Source of the DNA: Aerococcus urinaeequi
GTDB lineage: Bacteria > Bacillota > Bacilli > Lactobacillales > Aerococcaceae
Direction: 5' to 3'
NCBI RefSeq assembly: GCF_001543205.1
Contig: NZ_CP014162.1
Location: forward strand, 1,798,001 to 1,862,000
DNA length: 64,000 nucleotides
Below the pieces are notes generated by a model. It saw nothing but the letters and a program-made list of their open reading frames with translations. It was not told where the DNA came from and did not search any database. Shown here in pieces: positions 53,611-64,000 of the stretch (positions are counted from its first letter, which is position 1; every line of letters starts with the position of its first letter). The translations under genes were made by a program, and so were the position numbers.

Positions 53611-54648
53611 ATGGACGAATTATTTAAAAGTATTACTGAAGTAGTGCCGGAAGTTCAGAAGACCTATTTTGAGAGAATTAGTGTATTACAGCGGATTTTC
53701 AAAGATGGTCCGATTGGTCGGAAGGGACTAGCTGAAAAGTTAGGAATTACCGAACGACCGCTACGTACAATTACAGATGTTTTGAAACAACAAGGTCTCA
53801 TTGATTCTTCTCCCGCAGGTATGACAATTACGCCAAAAGGGGAACGAGCAATTGCTACAGGTCAAGACTTGTGGCGTGATACAAATAAAATTCACCTACA
53901 AGAAAAATATTTGGCTGATGTGCTCAACATAGCAGATGCTCGAATTGTTTCAGGAGATATCGACCAAGATCAACATATTCTGTTTGAAATGGGTCTACAA
54001 GTTTCAAAATACTTAGACACGAATTTACCAGCGGGGAATCATACGATTGCTGTTACTGGTGGTTCAACTATGCTAGAGGTGAGTGAACATGTTCAATTAG
54101 CACCTTCTGCTGACAGACACTTTACTGTTGTCGCAGCCAGGGGTGGGATCGGAGATGCTTCAGCAACCCAAGCCAACACAATTAGCGATATTCTAGCGCA
54201 AAAGTTATACGGTCATAATATTTCCTTATATGCTCCTGAGAATTTATCTGAGGTGGCAAATATGGCTTTAATGAATGATCCTGTGATTCAATCAACTTTA
54301 AAGCGGTTAAAAGAGGCTAACATTTTACTTTTTAGTGTTGGTAATGCTAAAATAATGGCAAGGCGTAGGGGACTTGATTTAGAAAGTTCATCTAAGATTA
54401 AGAGTAACCACGCTGTAGGGGAAGTGTTCGGGTGTTTCTTTGATAAAGAAGGAAACATAGTCCATTGAATCCCTAGAATCGGTCTTCAGCTTGAAGACTT
54501 GGCAGATATTGATTTGCCAATTCTGATTGCTGGAGGCAGTGTAAAAGCAGAAGCAATACAGGCTTTTGCGAAACTCGCACCTAAACAGTTAGTCATTATA
54601 ACTGATCAAGGTGCCTCAAATATGGTTTTAAATGGGGAATCCCATTAA
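53611..54648 (+). pseudogene. cggR: Central glycolytic genes regulator, interrupted by an in-frame TGA
   Basis: A SorC/DeoR-like repressor gene with an in-frame TGA at codon 286 (54466-54468). The first 285 codons encode an N-terminal winged helix (RISVLQRIFKDGPIGRKGLA, ITERPLRTITDVLKQQGLI) and most of the effector-binding domain (IAVTGGSTMLEVSEHV, VVAARGGIGDASATQANT). The same frame continues after the stop for 59 codons as PRIGLQLEDLADIDLP, LIAGGSVKAEAIQAFAKLAP, VIITDQGASNMVL to TAA 54646, exactly the expected CggR end, giving about 344 residues if read through. Either a truncated protein is made, the stop is read through, or it is a sequence error. ATG 53611 follows AGGAAAGTGGGG. Confidence 0.82.
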
Positions 54649-54685
54649 AATAATTTTGTATTCCATTAAGGAGGAATTTTGTAGT

Positions 54686-55699
54686 ATGGCAATTAAATTA
54701 GCAATTAACGGTTTTGGTCGTATCGGTCGTTTAACTTTACGTCGTATCTGGGAAGAAAATGAATCAAATGTAGAAATCGTGGCAATCAACGATTTAACAG
54801 ACAACGAATTCTTAGCTTACCTATTAAAATATGATACAGCTCACGGTACTTTTAACCACGATATCGAAACTACTGAAAATGGTATTTCAATCGATGGTAA
54901 AGAAATCACTGTATACTCTGAACGTGACGCAAACGATTTACCTTGGGGTGACTTAGGTGTTGATATCGTTCTAGAATGTACTGGTTTCTACGCTACAAAA
55001 GAAAAATCTCAAGCACACATCAACGCTGGTGCTAAAAAAGTTATCATCTCAGCTCCTGCTGATGCTGAAACTAAAACAATTGTTTACGGTGTAAACGAAG
55101 ATATCATCGAAGCTGAAGATAAAATCATCTCTGGTGCTTCATGTACTACTAACTGTTTAGCTCCTGTAGTTAACGTGTTAGAAAAAGAATTCGGTATCAA
55201 ACATGGTTTAATGTCAACAATCCATGCTTACACTTCTACACAATCATTACAAGATGCACCTAACGGTAAAAAAGGTAACTACCGTAACGGTCGTGCAGCT
55301 GCAGAAAACGCTATTCCAGCATCTACTGGTGCAGCTAAAGCTGTAGGTCGCGTTATTCCTTCAGTTAACGGTAAAGTTGATGGTACTGCTATCCGTATTC
55401 CTATCGTTACTGGTTCAATGACTGAGTTCTACTCAACATTAAACACTAAAGTTACAGTTGAAGAAGTTAACGCTGCTATGGAAAAATACGCTAACCCATC
55501 ATTCTTATACAACACTGATGAAATCGTATCTTCTGACATCGTTGGTGTTCCAGCTGGTTCAATCTTCGACGCAACTCAAACTAAAGTTATCGAATCTGAA
55601 GATGGCCAATTAGTTAAAACTGTTGCTTGGTACGATAACGAAGCTGGTTTCGTTTCTCAATTCGTACGTTTAATCGAATTCTTTGCTGCTAAACAATAA
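54686..55699 (+). CDS. gap: Glyceraldehyde-3-phosphate dehydrogenase, type I
   Basis: A 337-residue NAD-dependent glycolytic GAPDH. N-terminal Rossmann motif AIKLAINGFGRIGRLTLRR, NAD-adenine site AINDLTDN, active-site Cys153 in SGASCTTNCLAPV, and the phosphate-site IPASTGAAKAVG and PVVTG-like IPIVTGSMTEF segments. ATG 54686 is set by AAGGAGG at 54668-54674; an in-frame ATG at 54632 lies in the cggR tail. Codon use is highly biased. A terminator after gap, before pgk, suggests gap is made in excess over the rest. Confidence 0.98.
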   Translation: MAIKLAINGFGRIGRLTLRRIWEENESNVEIVAINDLTDNEFLAYLLKYDTAHGTFNHDIETTENGISIDGKEITVYSERDANDLPWGDLGVDIVLECTGFYATKEKSQAHINAGAKKVIISAPADAETKTIVYGVNEDIIEAEDKIISGASCTTNCLAPVVNVLEKEFGIKHGLMSTIHAYTSTQSLQDAPNGKKGNYRNGRAAAENAIPASTGAAKAVGRVIPSVNGKVDGTAIRIPIVTGSMTEFYSTLNTKVTVEEVNAAMEKYANPSFLYNTDEIVSSDIVGVPAGSIFDATQTKVIESEDGQLVKTVAWYDNEAGFVSQFVRLIEFFAAKQ

Positions 55700-55731
55700 T
55701 TCATTGTTTAAAAGTAAAATCAGTTGAATTT

Positions 55732-55764
55732 GGGCGGGAAGCTTCGCGCTTCCTGCCCTTTTTT
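55732..55764 (+). terminator. Intrinsic terminator between gap and pgk
   Basis: GGGCGGGAAGC TTC GCGCTTCCTGCCC (from 55732), then TTTTTT. Probably partly read through, since no good promoter is seen before pgk. Confidence 0.88.
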
Positions 55765-55800
55765 ATTGGTTAACAACTTAAGATAAGGAGTGCTATTTTA

Positions 55801-56994
55801 ATGGCTAAGAAAACTGTAAAAGACATCGATTTAAAAGGTAAAGTAGTTTTAGAACGTGCTGATTTTAACGTTCCAATGGACAAAGACCTTAATATTACTG
55901 ATGACAACCGTATCGTTCAAGCATTACCAACTATTGAGTATATTCTTGAGCAAGGTGGTCGTTTAGTATTATTCTCTCACCTTGGTAAAGTGAAAACAGA
56001 AGAAGACAAAGCTTCTAAATCTCTACGCCCAGTTGCAGAACGTTTATCTGAAAAATTAGGTAAAGAAGTTACTTTCGTAGCGCAAACTCGTGGTCAAGAA
56101 TTAGAAGATGCTATCGCTAACCTTAAAGATGGCGAAGTATTAATGTTTGAAAACACTCGTTTCGAAGATGTAGACGGTAAGAAAGAAAGCAAGAACGATC
56201 CTGAATTAGGTAAATACTGGGCTTCATTAGGCGACGTATTTGTTAATGACGCATTCGGTACTGCTCACCGTGAACATGCTTCTAACGTTGGTATCTCAAA
56301 TAACACAGAAGCTGTTGCCGGTTTCTTAATGGAAAAAGAAATTCAATTCTTGGGCGATGCTGTTAACGAACCAAAACGTCCATTCGTTGCAATCTTAGGT
56401 GGTGCGAAAGTATCTGACAAGATTTCAGTAATCGAATCGTTACTAAACAAGGCTGACAAAGTCTTAATCGGTGGTGGTATGGCTTATACATTCATGAAAG
56501 CTCAAGGCTACGAAGTTGGTGGCTCTTTACTTGAAGAAGACAAAATTCCATTGGCTAAAGACTTAATTGAACGCGCAGGCGACCGTTTAGTATTACCAGT
56601 TGACTTTGTTGTAGCTGATGCTTTTGACAACGATGCAAACACTGATGTTGTTGATGTTGATGGCATTCCAGCTGACTGGCAATCACTTGACGTAGGTCCT
56701 AAGACTGTTGAGTACTACGCAGCACAAGTTGCAGACGCGAAAACTGTTGTTTGGAATGGCCCAATGGGTGTATTCGAAATGCCAAGTTTCGCAAAAGGTA
56801 CTAACGGTGTTGGTGAAGCTATCGCTAACTTAACTGATGCTACAACTATCATCGGTGGTGGGGACTCTGCTGCAGCTGCTTACCAATTAGGTTTAGCTGA
56901 CAAATTCTCACACATTTCTACCGGTGGTGGGGCATCATTAGAATTCTTAGAAGGTAAAGAATTACCTGGTATCGCTGCAATCGCGAACAAATAA
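55801..56994 (+). CDS. pgk: Phosphoglycerate kinase
   Basis: A 397-residue monomeric kinase forming ATP from 1,3-bisphosphoglycerate. Motifs: [87 protein letters not shown] and the nucleotide loop [15 protein letters not shown], with [15 protein letters not shown] near the end. Typical length. AAGGAG precedes the ATG. It is followed 49 bp later by tpiA. Confidence 0.98.
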   Translation: MAKKTVKDIDLKGKVVLERADFNVPMDKDLNITDDNRIVQALPTIEYILEQGGRLVLFSHLGKVKTEEDKASKSLRPVAERLSEKLGKEVTFVAQTRGQELEDAIANLKDGEVLMFENTRFEDVDGKKESKNDPELGKYWASLGDVFVNDAFGTAHREHASNVGISNNTEAVAGFLMEKEIQFLGDAVNEPKRPFVAILGGAKVSDKISVIESLLNKADKVLIGGGMAYTFMKAQGYEVGGSLLEEDKIPLAKDLIERAGDRLVLPVDFVVADAFDNDANTDVVDVDGIPADWQSLDVGPKTVEYYAAQVADAKTVVWNGPMGVFEMPSFAKGTNGVGEAIANLTDATTIIGGGDSAAAAYQLGLADKFSHISTGGGASLEFLEGKELPGIAAIANK

Positions 56995-57043
56995 TTTTCG
57001 TAAATAAATTGAGTAAAACTTTTCGTAAAGGAGTTTTTAATAT

Positions 57044-57796
57044 ATGCGTAAGACATTAATCGCTGGTAACTGGAAAATGAATAAAACAGCTACTGAAGCC
57101 CACGAATTCGTTGCTGCACTTAAAGAAGGTTTCCCGCAAACGGATGCTGAATCTTTAATCGCACCACCAGCAATCTACATTGAAAAATTAATCGAAGAAG
57201 TAGCAGGTACTGACATCCAAATTGGTGCACAAAATGTTCACTTTGAAGATGATGGTGCTTTCACAGGCGAAATTTCTCCGCTTGCTTTAGAAGCATTAGG
57301 CGTACCTTACGTTATCATCGGTCACTCAGAACGTCGTGAATTATTCGGCGAAACTGATGAAGATGTACGTAAAAAAGCAGCAAGCATTTTCAGCCACAAC
57401 ATGACACCAATCATTTGCTGTGGTGAAACTTTAGAAACTCGTGAAGCTGGCCAAGAAAAAGAATGGGTTAGTGGACAAATCCGCGCTGCTCTTGAAGGTT
57501 TAACTGCTGATCAAGTTGCACAAGCTGTAATTGCTTATGAACCAATCTGGGCAATCGGTACTGGTAAAACAGCTTCTGCTGATGATGCACAAGATATGTC
57601 AGCACACATCCGCGATTTATTATTTGAAATCGCTGGTAAAGAAGCAGCAGACCAAACACGTATTTTATACGGTGGTTCTGTTAAACCAGCTAACATTGCT
57701 GAATTGCTTGAAAAAGAGGACGTTGACGGTGCGCTCGTAGGAGGAGCTAGTCTTGATGTTACTTCTTACATCGCATTATTAAATGGAGGTAAATAA
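57044..57796 (+). CDS. tpiA: Triosephosphate isomerase
   Basis: A 250-residue TIM barrel. It shows [13 protein letters not shown] with the catalytic Asn and Lys, [14 protein letters not shown] with the catalytic His, [16 protein letters not shown] with the catalytic Glu and flexible loop 6, and [16 protein letters not shown] with [10 protein letters not shown] for phosphate binding. AAAGGAG lies upstream. gpmI begins 3 bp after its stop, so the two are translationally linked. Confidence 0.98.
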   Translation: MRKTLIAGNWKMNKTATEAHEFVAALKEGFPQTDAESLIAPPAIYIEKLIEEVAGTDIQIGAQNVHFEDDGAFTGEISPLALEALGVPYVIIGHSERRELFGETDEDVRKKAASIFSHNMTPIICCGETLETREAGQEKEWVSGQIRAALEGLTADQVAQAVIAYEPIWAIGTGKTASADDAQDMSAHIRDLLFEIAGKEAADQTRILYGGSVKPANIAELLEKEDVDGALVGGASLDVTSYIALLNGGK

Positions 57797-57799
57797 CAC

Positions 57800-59332
57800 A
57801 TGTCTAAATCACCCGTAGCTATTATTATCTTAGATGGATTCGGTTGGAGAGAAGAATCATATGGTAATGCTGTAGCACAAGCAAACAAACCAAACTTTGA
57901 CCGTTACTGGAATGAATTTCCACATGCTACAATGAAAGCTTCTGGGTTAGACGTTGGGTTACCTGATGGACAAATGGGTAACTCTGAAGTTGGCCATACA
58001 AATATTGGTGCTGGCCGTATTGTATACCAAAGCCTAACTCGAATCGATAAAGCTATTGAAGATGGTGAATTTGCTGAGAATGAAGCATTAAATGGTGCTT
58101 ATACTCATGTAACTGACAACCATTCAGCTTTACACATCTTCGGATTATTATCTGATGGTGGGGTACACAGCCACTTACGTCATATCGAGGCATTGATTAA
58201 AGATGCTAAAGCTAAAGGTGTTGAAAAATTATACCTACACGCTTTCTTAGATGGACGTGACGTTGATCCACATGCAGCGCCAGGTTATATTGAATCACTT
58301 GAAAAAGTAATGGCCGAAGAAAACTTAGGTCAAATCGCTTCAATTTCTGGACGTTACTATGCAATGGACCGTGATAACCGTTGGGAACGTGTACAAAAAG
58401 CTTATGATGTTATCTTTAACGGTAAAGGCGAAACTGGCAACAACGCAAATGAAGTTGTAAATGCTAACTACGCTAAAGACGTTACTGATGAATTCGTTGA
58501 GCCAACAGTAATTGTTGATGCTGAGGGCAAACCAGTAGGCCAAGTAGCCGATAATGATGCTATCATTTTCGCTAACTTCCGTCCTGACCGTGCTATCCAA
58601 CTTTCAGACGCTGTAACAGCAACTGAATGGGATAACTTCGATCGTGGGAATGTACCAACAAACGTTAAATTTGTATCAATGACTAAATACAAAGATACAA
58701 TTCCAGCTGATATTGCTTTTAAACCAATCGCATTGAAAAATGTTCTTGGCCAAGTGTTATCAGATAATGGCTTAAACCAATTACGTATCGCTGAAACTGA
58801 AAAATACCCTCACGTGACATTCTTCATGAATGGTGGGGCAAATGACGAGTTTGAAGGCGAAAAACGTATTTTGATTAACTCACCTAAAGTAGCGACTTAC
58901 GACTTAAAACCTGAAATGTCTGCTTACGAAGTAACAGATGCATTAGTTGATGAGATTGAAAATGACCGTCAAGATGCGATTATCTTAAACTTCGCTAACC
59001 CAGATATGGTAGGTCACTCTGGTATGTTAGAGCCTACTATCAAAGCGATTGAGGCTGTTGATGAATGTTTAGGTCGCGTTGTGGATGCCTTATTAGCTAA
59101 AGACGGTAAAGCCATCATCTTTGCTGACCACGGAAACGCGGATACAGAATTAAATGAAGATGGTTCACCAAATACAGCGCATACGACAGTACCAGTGCCA
59201 TTAATTGTCACTCAAAAAGGTATTGAATTACGCACTGATGGTCGTTTAGCCGATGTTGCGCCAACAATGTTAGATCTATTGAACGTTGACCAACCAGCTG
59301 AAATGACCGGTGAAACTTTAATTAAGCACTAA
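57800..59332 (+). CDS. gpmI: Phosphoglycerate mutase, 2,3-bisphosphoglycerate-independent
   Basis: A 510-residue manganese enzyme of the alkaline phosphatase superfamily. Metal site [13 protein letters not shown], the phosphoserine nucleophile Ser62 in [17 protein letters not shown], substrate site [13 protein letters not shown] and [26 protein letters not shown], and later metal ligands NPDMVGHSG and FADHGNAD. No cofactor-dependent gpmA is in the window. It ends the tpiA unit; eno follows after its own promoter. Confidence 0.98.
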   Translation: MSKSPVAIIILDGFGWREESYGNAVAQANKPNFDRYWNEFPHATMKASGLDVGLPDGQMGNSEVGHTNIGAGRIVYQSLTRIDKAIEDGEFAENEALNGAYTHVTDNHSALHIFGLLSDGGVHSHLRHIEALIKDAKAKGVEKLYLHAFLDGRDVDPHAAPGYIESLEKVMAEENLGQIASISGRYYAMDRDNRWERVQKAYDVIFNGKGETGNNANEVVNANYAKDVTDEFVEPTVIVDAEGKPVGQVADNDAIIFANFRPDRAIQLSDAVTATEWDNFDRGNVPTNVKFVSMTKYKDTIPADIAFKPIALKNVLGQVLSDNGLNQLRIAETEKYPHVTFFMNGGANDEFEGEKRILINSPKVATYDLKPEMSAYEVTDALVDEIENDRQDAIILNFANPDMVGHSGMLEPTIKAIEAVDECLGRVVDALLAKDGKAIIFADHGNADTELNEDGSPNTAHTTVPVPLIVTQKGIELRTDGRLADVAPTMLDLLNVDQPAEMTGETLIKH

Positions 59333-59366
59333 ACAATGAATATCCGTGTCTACCAATCGGTGGGTA

Positions 59367-59375
59367 TGGTATAAT
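59367..59375 (+). promoter_or_regulatory. Extended -10 promoter of eno
   Basis: TGG TATAAT with the hexamer at 59370-59375, 50 bp before the eno ATG; the -35 is poor. Confidence 0.6.
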
Positions 59376-59412
59376 ATGAATGTAACAAATTTAAAAATTA
59401 TTTTGAATTTAA

Positions 59413-60726
<1,314 letters not shown>

Positions 60727-60805
60727 TTTCTCTTAAATTAGGGCAATTTATTGCACCAATTTAGGTCGCTATGACACTTTCGAATATTCAGACAGTTAAC
60801 ATCCT

Positions 60806-60837
60806 AGCGCAGGTACTTCGGTATCTGTGCTTTTTTT
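60806..60837 (+). terminator. Intrinsic terminator after eno
   Basis: AGCGCAGGTAC TTCG GTATCTGTGCT (60806-60831), an eleven-pair stem with a UUCG tetraloop and a TTTTTTT tail. Confidence 0.9.
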
Positions 60838-60945
60838 GTCTTCGTTAACTTCAACTTAAGTGAAAATTGCGCATACAAAGTTGCAGAAAATTTTAAAAAT
60901 TTGTGCGTGATCGATTTTACTGACAAAAATTATAGCTTGATACCA

Positions 60946-60973
60946 TTGACATAATAAAATAATGAGATAAAAT
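60946..60973 (+). promoter_or_regulatory. Promoter of the first OppA gene
   Basis: TTGACA (60946-60951), 16 bp, TAAAAT (60968-60973), 40 bp before the ATG. Confidence 0.75.
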
Positions 60974-61013
60974 GATATTTATATTAAAAATATGTTAGAG
61001 GTGGGAGATTTCT

Positions 61014-62654
61014 ATGAAGATAAAGAAAAGTTTTTTGGTTACGCTAGCAACTGCGGCTTTATTAGGTGCTTGTGGTAGTAATGGTGGGAATACTGAAGCT
61101 GCAAATGGGGAAGCAAGTGCGGTAGTCAATTATGTGGCACCAACTGAAATTGCTACAATGGACTCAGTATTAGTAACAGATATGAATAGTGCTAACTATA
61201 TTGGACATGTTCAAGAGGGTTTATATTGGGAAAATGATGTAAATGAAATCCAACCAGCCTTGGCTGAATCATTGCCAGAGGTTTCTGAAGATGGATTAAC
61301 TTATACAATCAAAATGCGCGAAGACGCAACTTGGTCAAATGGTGATCAAATTACAGCTCACGATTTTGTATATGCAATTCAACGTTTAGCTAATCCAGAT
61401 ACGGTGGCACCATACTCATACTTATTAGCAGGATTTGAAAATGCTGAAGGTGTTTTGAATGGTGATCAAGCGGTTGAAGAATTAGGTGTTGAAGCTTTAG
61501 ACGATTATACTATTGAAATTCGTTTAGAAACACCAATTCCATATATTGAAAACTTATTAGCTTTCACGCCATTATATCCACAAAACCAAGCTTTCGTTGA
61601 AGAAGCAGGGGATGCATATGGTACTGATTCAGAAAGTCTTGTTTTCTCTGGTCCATTTACTATGACTGACTGGGATGGTACAGGTTTAACTTGGTCGTTA
61701 GTGAAAAATGAAGACTACTATAATGCTGATAAAATTGCCATTGATGAAGTAGATGTTCAAGTTATCAAAGAAGTTTCGACAAACGTCAACTTATTTGAAG
61801 CTGGTGACGTTGATAACTCATTATTAACAGGAGAATTAGCTAAGCAATATCTAAATCATGAAGACGCTGTACAACAAGCGAAAGCGAGAAACTACTGGGT
61901 AGCCTTCAACTATAATAACGAAGTATTCCAAAATAAAAATCTTCGGGAAGCGATCGACTATGCAATCAACAACGAAGAGTTGGCAACTAATGTAATCGGT
62001 GATGGATCAAACCCTGTATCTACATTTGTACCGGAAAACTTTATCTTTAACCCAGAAACGGAAGAAGATTTTGTCTCTGAAGTTGCAATTGAAGATAAAT
62101 ACGATCCAGAAGAAGCAGCTAGACTTTGGGCATTAGCACAAGATGAATTAGGTGTTGAAACGTTAACACTGAACTTATTAGGTGATGATGACGAGAAAAG
62201 TAAAACAACTGCTGAATATATTCAAGGACAAATTGCAAATAACTTACCAGGTGTCACTTTAACATTGCAAAATGTACCTAAGAAAAACCGTCTAAGCCAA
62301 GAAGATGCACGTGATTATGATTTAGTTATTACAGGTTGGGCAGCTGACTTTGCAGATGGTATCAACTTCTTTGAATTATTTGAAACCGATGGCCCATACA
62401 ACCGTGGGGACTACTCAAACGAATCTTATGATGCAGAAATTACTGCTGCTAAAGGTGAAAATGCCAATGATCCAGTAGCACGTTGGGAAAACTTTATTGC
62501 TGCCCAAGAGGTATTAACAGAAGATGCGGCATGGATTCCGTTATACCAAGAGGTAGAAACACAATTAAGAAATCCTAACTTAGAAGGTATCACTTTCAGA
62601 TCTGTAGGTAATGAATTTGACTTACGTACTGCCAATTTAATTAGTGCAGAATAA
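61014..62654 (+). CDS. Oligopeptide ABC transporter substrate-binding lipoprotein (OppA-like), copy 1
   Basis: A 546-residue extracellular peptide-binding lipoprotein. Signal peptide KKSFLVTLATAALLGACGS with lipobox LLGAC, a short Gly/Asn linker, then the SBP_bac_5 fold: YVAPTEIATMDSVLVTD, GLTYTIKMREDATWSNGD, ITAHDFVYAIQRLANPDTVA, SGPFTMTDWDGTGLTWSLVK, NLREAIDYAINNEEL and LVITGWAADFADG.NFF. It feeds peptides to an Opp permease that is not in the window. AGGTGGGA precedes the ATG. It has its own promoter and terminator, and is a tandem paralogue of the next gene. Confidence 0.93.
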   Translation: MKIKKSFLVTLATAALLGACGSNGGNTEAANGEASAVVNYVAPTEIATMDSVLVTDMNSANYIGHVQEGLYWENDVNEIQPALAESLPEVSEDGLTYTIKMREDATWSNGDQITAHDFVYAIQRLANPDTVAPYSYLLAGFENAEGVLNGDQAVEELGVEALDDYTIEIRLETPIPYIENLLAFTPLYPQNQAFVEEAGDAYGTDSESLVFSGPFTMTDWDGTGLTWSLVKNEDYYNADKIAIDEVDVQVIKEVSTNVNLFEAGDVDNSLLTGELAKQYLNHEDAVQQAKARNYWVAFNYNNEVFQNKNLREAIDYAINNEELATNVIGDGSNPVSTFVPENFIFNPETEEDFVSEVAIEDKYDPEEAARLWALAQDELGVETLTLNLLGDDDEKSKTTAEYIQGQIANNLPGVTLTLQNVPKKNRLSQEDARDYDLVITGWAADFADGINFFELFETDGPYNRGDYSNESYDAEITAAKGENANDPVARWENFIAAQEVLTEDAAWIPLYQEVETQLRNPNLEGITFRSVGNEFDLRTANLISAE

Positions 62655-62688
62655 AATACAATAATTGAACAAGTGACAAGACAACCGT

Positions 62689-62718
62689 AGATAAAATTTC
62701 AACGGTTGTCTTTGTTTA
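62689..62718 (+). terminator. Intrinsic terminator between the two OppA genes
   Basis: AGACAACCGT (62689-62698) pairs with ACGGTTGTCT (62702-62711 with a short loop region), then TTGTTT. Confidence 0.75.
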
Positions 62719-62762
62719 TGAGGGGATTATGAATATTTCATGAAAATAATGAGAAGAAAAGA

Positions 62763-62791
62763 TTGACAACGTATTCAAAATCTAGTAAATT
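62763..62791 (+). promoter_or_regulatory. Promoter of the second OppA gene
   Basis: TTGACA (62763-62768), 17 bp, TAAATT (62786-62791), about 60 bp before the ATG. Confidence 0.7.
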
Positions 62792-62851
62792 GTCTCCATG
62801 TTGTAATAAATATCTAATTAAGCAATTTGCTTAAATATGGAGGATGTTCTT

Positions 62852-64000
62852 ATGGAAAGAAAAAGTTTATTTAAATCACTTGCAGTGATTGGTTTATCAG
62901 GTTTAGTTTTAGCAGCCTGTGGTAATGGAAGTGACAATTCAGGTTCAAATGGTTCTGGCGAAAGCGAACAAGTATTGAACTGGACGACAACTTCTGAATT
63001 ACCAACAATGGATACGACAATGGTTACAGATACAGTTTCATTTGATATGATGAACAACGTTAATGAAGGTTTATACCGTCAAAATGCTGAAGGGAAATAT
63101 GAAGCTGGTGTATTAGACGGCGAACCGGAAATTTCTGAAGACGGTTCTGTATACACATACAAAATTAAAGAAGATGCTACATGGTCAAATGGGGACCCTG
63201 TAACAGCTAATGACTTTGTATATGCATGGCAACGTTTAGTTGATCCTGATACAGCAGCGCCATACTCATACTTAGCGGACGGTATCATCCAAAATGCAAC
63301 TGAAATCATCGCTGGCGAAATGGAACCTTCAGAGTTAGGTGCTGTTGCTGTAGATGAAAAAACATTAGAAGTAACATATGCGAAACCTGTGCCATATTTG
63401 GAAGGTTTATTGTCAATGGCACCATTCTACCCACTTAACCAAACATACGTGGAAGAACAAGGTGACAATTACGCAACTAACTCAGATACAGTTTTATATA
63501 ATGGACCATTTGCCTTATCTGGTTGGGATGGTACAAACTTGAACTGGTCATTAGAGAAAAATGATAACTACTGGGATGCAGATAATGTTCAGTTAGATAC
63601 AGTTAAATACCAAGTACTTAAAGAAACTTCAACTGCATTAAACCTATTTGATTCTGGTGAGATTGACTATACTACAGTATCTGGTGAATATGTAGCGGCT
63701 CGTGAAGGTGATCCAAACATGGATAATGCGCCAGAATCGACAGTATTCTATATCAAGATGAACCAAGAACGTAACGGTGAAGAAACACCATTAGCGAATA
63801 CAAATATTCGTCGTGGTATCTCACAAGCGATTGATAAACAATCATTTGCAGACCAAGTGTTACAAAATGGCTCGCTACCTGCTGACTACTTAGTACCAGA
63901 AGGATTAGCAAGTAACCCATCAACAGAAGTTGACTTCCGTGAAGATTCAACTGAAGGTACAGGATTTGTTGACTATGATGTAGAATCAGCACAAGAAGCT
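62852..64000 (+). CDS. Oligopeptide-binding lipoprotein (OppA-like), copy 2, cut by window end
   Basis: The frame is open for 383 codons to the last base, so the gene continues beyond the window. Signal peptide FKSLAVIGLSGLVLAACGN with lipobox VLAAC, a Ser/Gly/Asn linker, then the same fold as copy 1 with matching landmarks: TTSELPTMDTTMVTD, IKEDATWSNGDPVTANDFVY, RLVDPDTAAPYSYL, YNGPFALSGWDGTNLNWSLE and NIRRGISQAIDKQSFA. GGAGGATG precedes the ATG. Similarity to copy 1 over its whole visible length marks a tandem duplication with divergence. Opp permease and ATPase genes may follow outside the window. Confidence 0.92.
   Translation, partial: MERKSLFKSLAVIGLSGLVLAACGNGSDNSGSNGSGESEQVLNWTTTSELPTMDTTMVTDTVSFDMMNNVNEGLYRQNAEGKYEAGVLDGEPEISEDGSVYTYKIKEDATWSNGDPVTANDFVYAWQRLVDPDTAAPYSYLADGIIQNATEIIAGEMEPSELGAVAVDEKTLEVTYAKPVPYLEGLLSMAPFYPLNQTYVEEQGDNYATNSDTVLYNGPFALSGWDGTNLNWSLEKNDNYWDADNVQLDTVKYQVLKETSTALNLFDSGEIDYTTVSGEYVAAREGDPNMDNAPESTVFYIKMNQERNGEETPLANTNIRRGISQAIDKQSFADQVLQNGSLPADYLVPEGLASNPSTEVDFREDSTEGTGFVDYDVESAQEA

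Noticed and set aside
53450-53644. 65-codon ORF ahead of cggR
   Set aside because: It starts inside the promoter, covers the operator-like repeat and overlaps cggR in another frame; no ribosome site and no family resemblance.

Overview
The window reads as one continuous stretch of low-GC Gram-positive chromosome. It has strong AGGAGG-type ribosome binding sites, TTGACA/TATAAT promoters and many U-tailed intrinsic terminators. PolC, CggR, a CtsR-like box upstream of clpP, a cysteine-poor RexB-type AddB and above all a clear CiaR/CiaH pair point to Lactobacillales. Aerococcaceae or a near relative is my best guess, but the genus is inference. I see no prophage, intact insertion sequence, integrase or CRISPR array.

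Layout. 1-3.2 kb: end of an ABC-F ATPase, a FUSC-like membrane protein, a decayed coding remnant, and a leftward DUF924/TIM-barrel pair. 3.7-6.5 kb: trmK, a Nif3-like gene and pepT. 6.6-14.2 kb: the AddB(RexB)/AddA helicase-nuclease. 14.2-21.9 kb: tRNA-Gly, rnhA, lspA, an RluD-type gene, a UPF0154 gene, a heterodimeric ABC exporter, plsC and a small membrane protein. 21.9-22.5 kb: a gene-free but highly structured segment. 22.6-25.8 kb: a SWIM/SNF2 helicase. 25.8-29.2 kb: rpsB, tsf, pyrH, frr. 29.3-31.4 kb: ciaRH, leftward. 31.6-35 kb: a VTC-DUF4956-Cthe_2159-like lipoprotein operon, rightward. 35.3-42.6 kb: uppS, cdsA, rseP, polC. 42.8-44.9 kb: a DUF1538 membrane protein with a tandem P-II protein. 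45-50.3 kb: rimP-nusA-ylxR-ylxQ-infB-rbfA. 50.7-53.3 kb: a LysM hydrolase, a DUF1304 protein, tRNA-Arg and clpP. 53.4-60.8 kb: cggR (interrupted), gap, pgk, tpiA, gpmI, eno. 61-64 kb: two tandem OppA-type lipoproteins, the second cut by the window end.

Most of this is core housekeeping. Five things stand out. (1) The 21.98-22.53 kb segment carries an H-type pseudoknot, several perfect stems and a 12-bp perfect inverted repeat bounding about 518 bp, with no ORF: a candidate undescribed structured RNA or a non-coding element. (2) An exact CiaR-type box (TTTAAG-N5-TTTAAG) lies upstream of the VTC-DUF4956-lipoprotein operon and beside divergent ciaRH, suggesting a CiaR-controlled cell-surface system. 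(3) cggR has an in-frame TGA, with the rest of its C-terminus still readable behind it, while a plausible CggR operator remains upstream. (4) A DUF1538 protein with two internal repeats is translationally coupled to a protein with two P-II-like domains. (5) The ABC exporter has three further departures from consensus that all map to one composite ATP site. Smaller regulatory structures are reported at the tRNA-Gly gene, in the rimP-nusA leader and after the lipoprotein operon.
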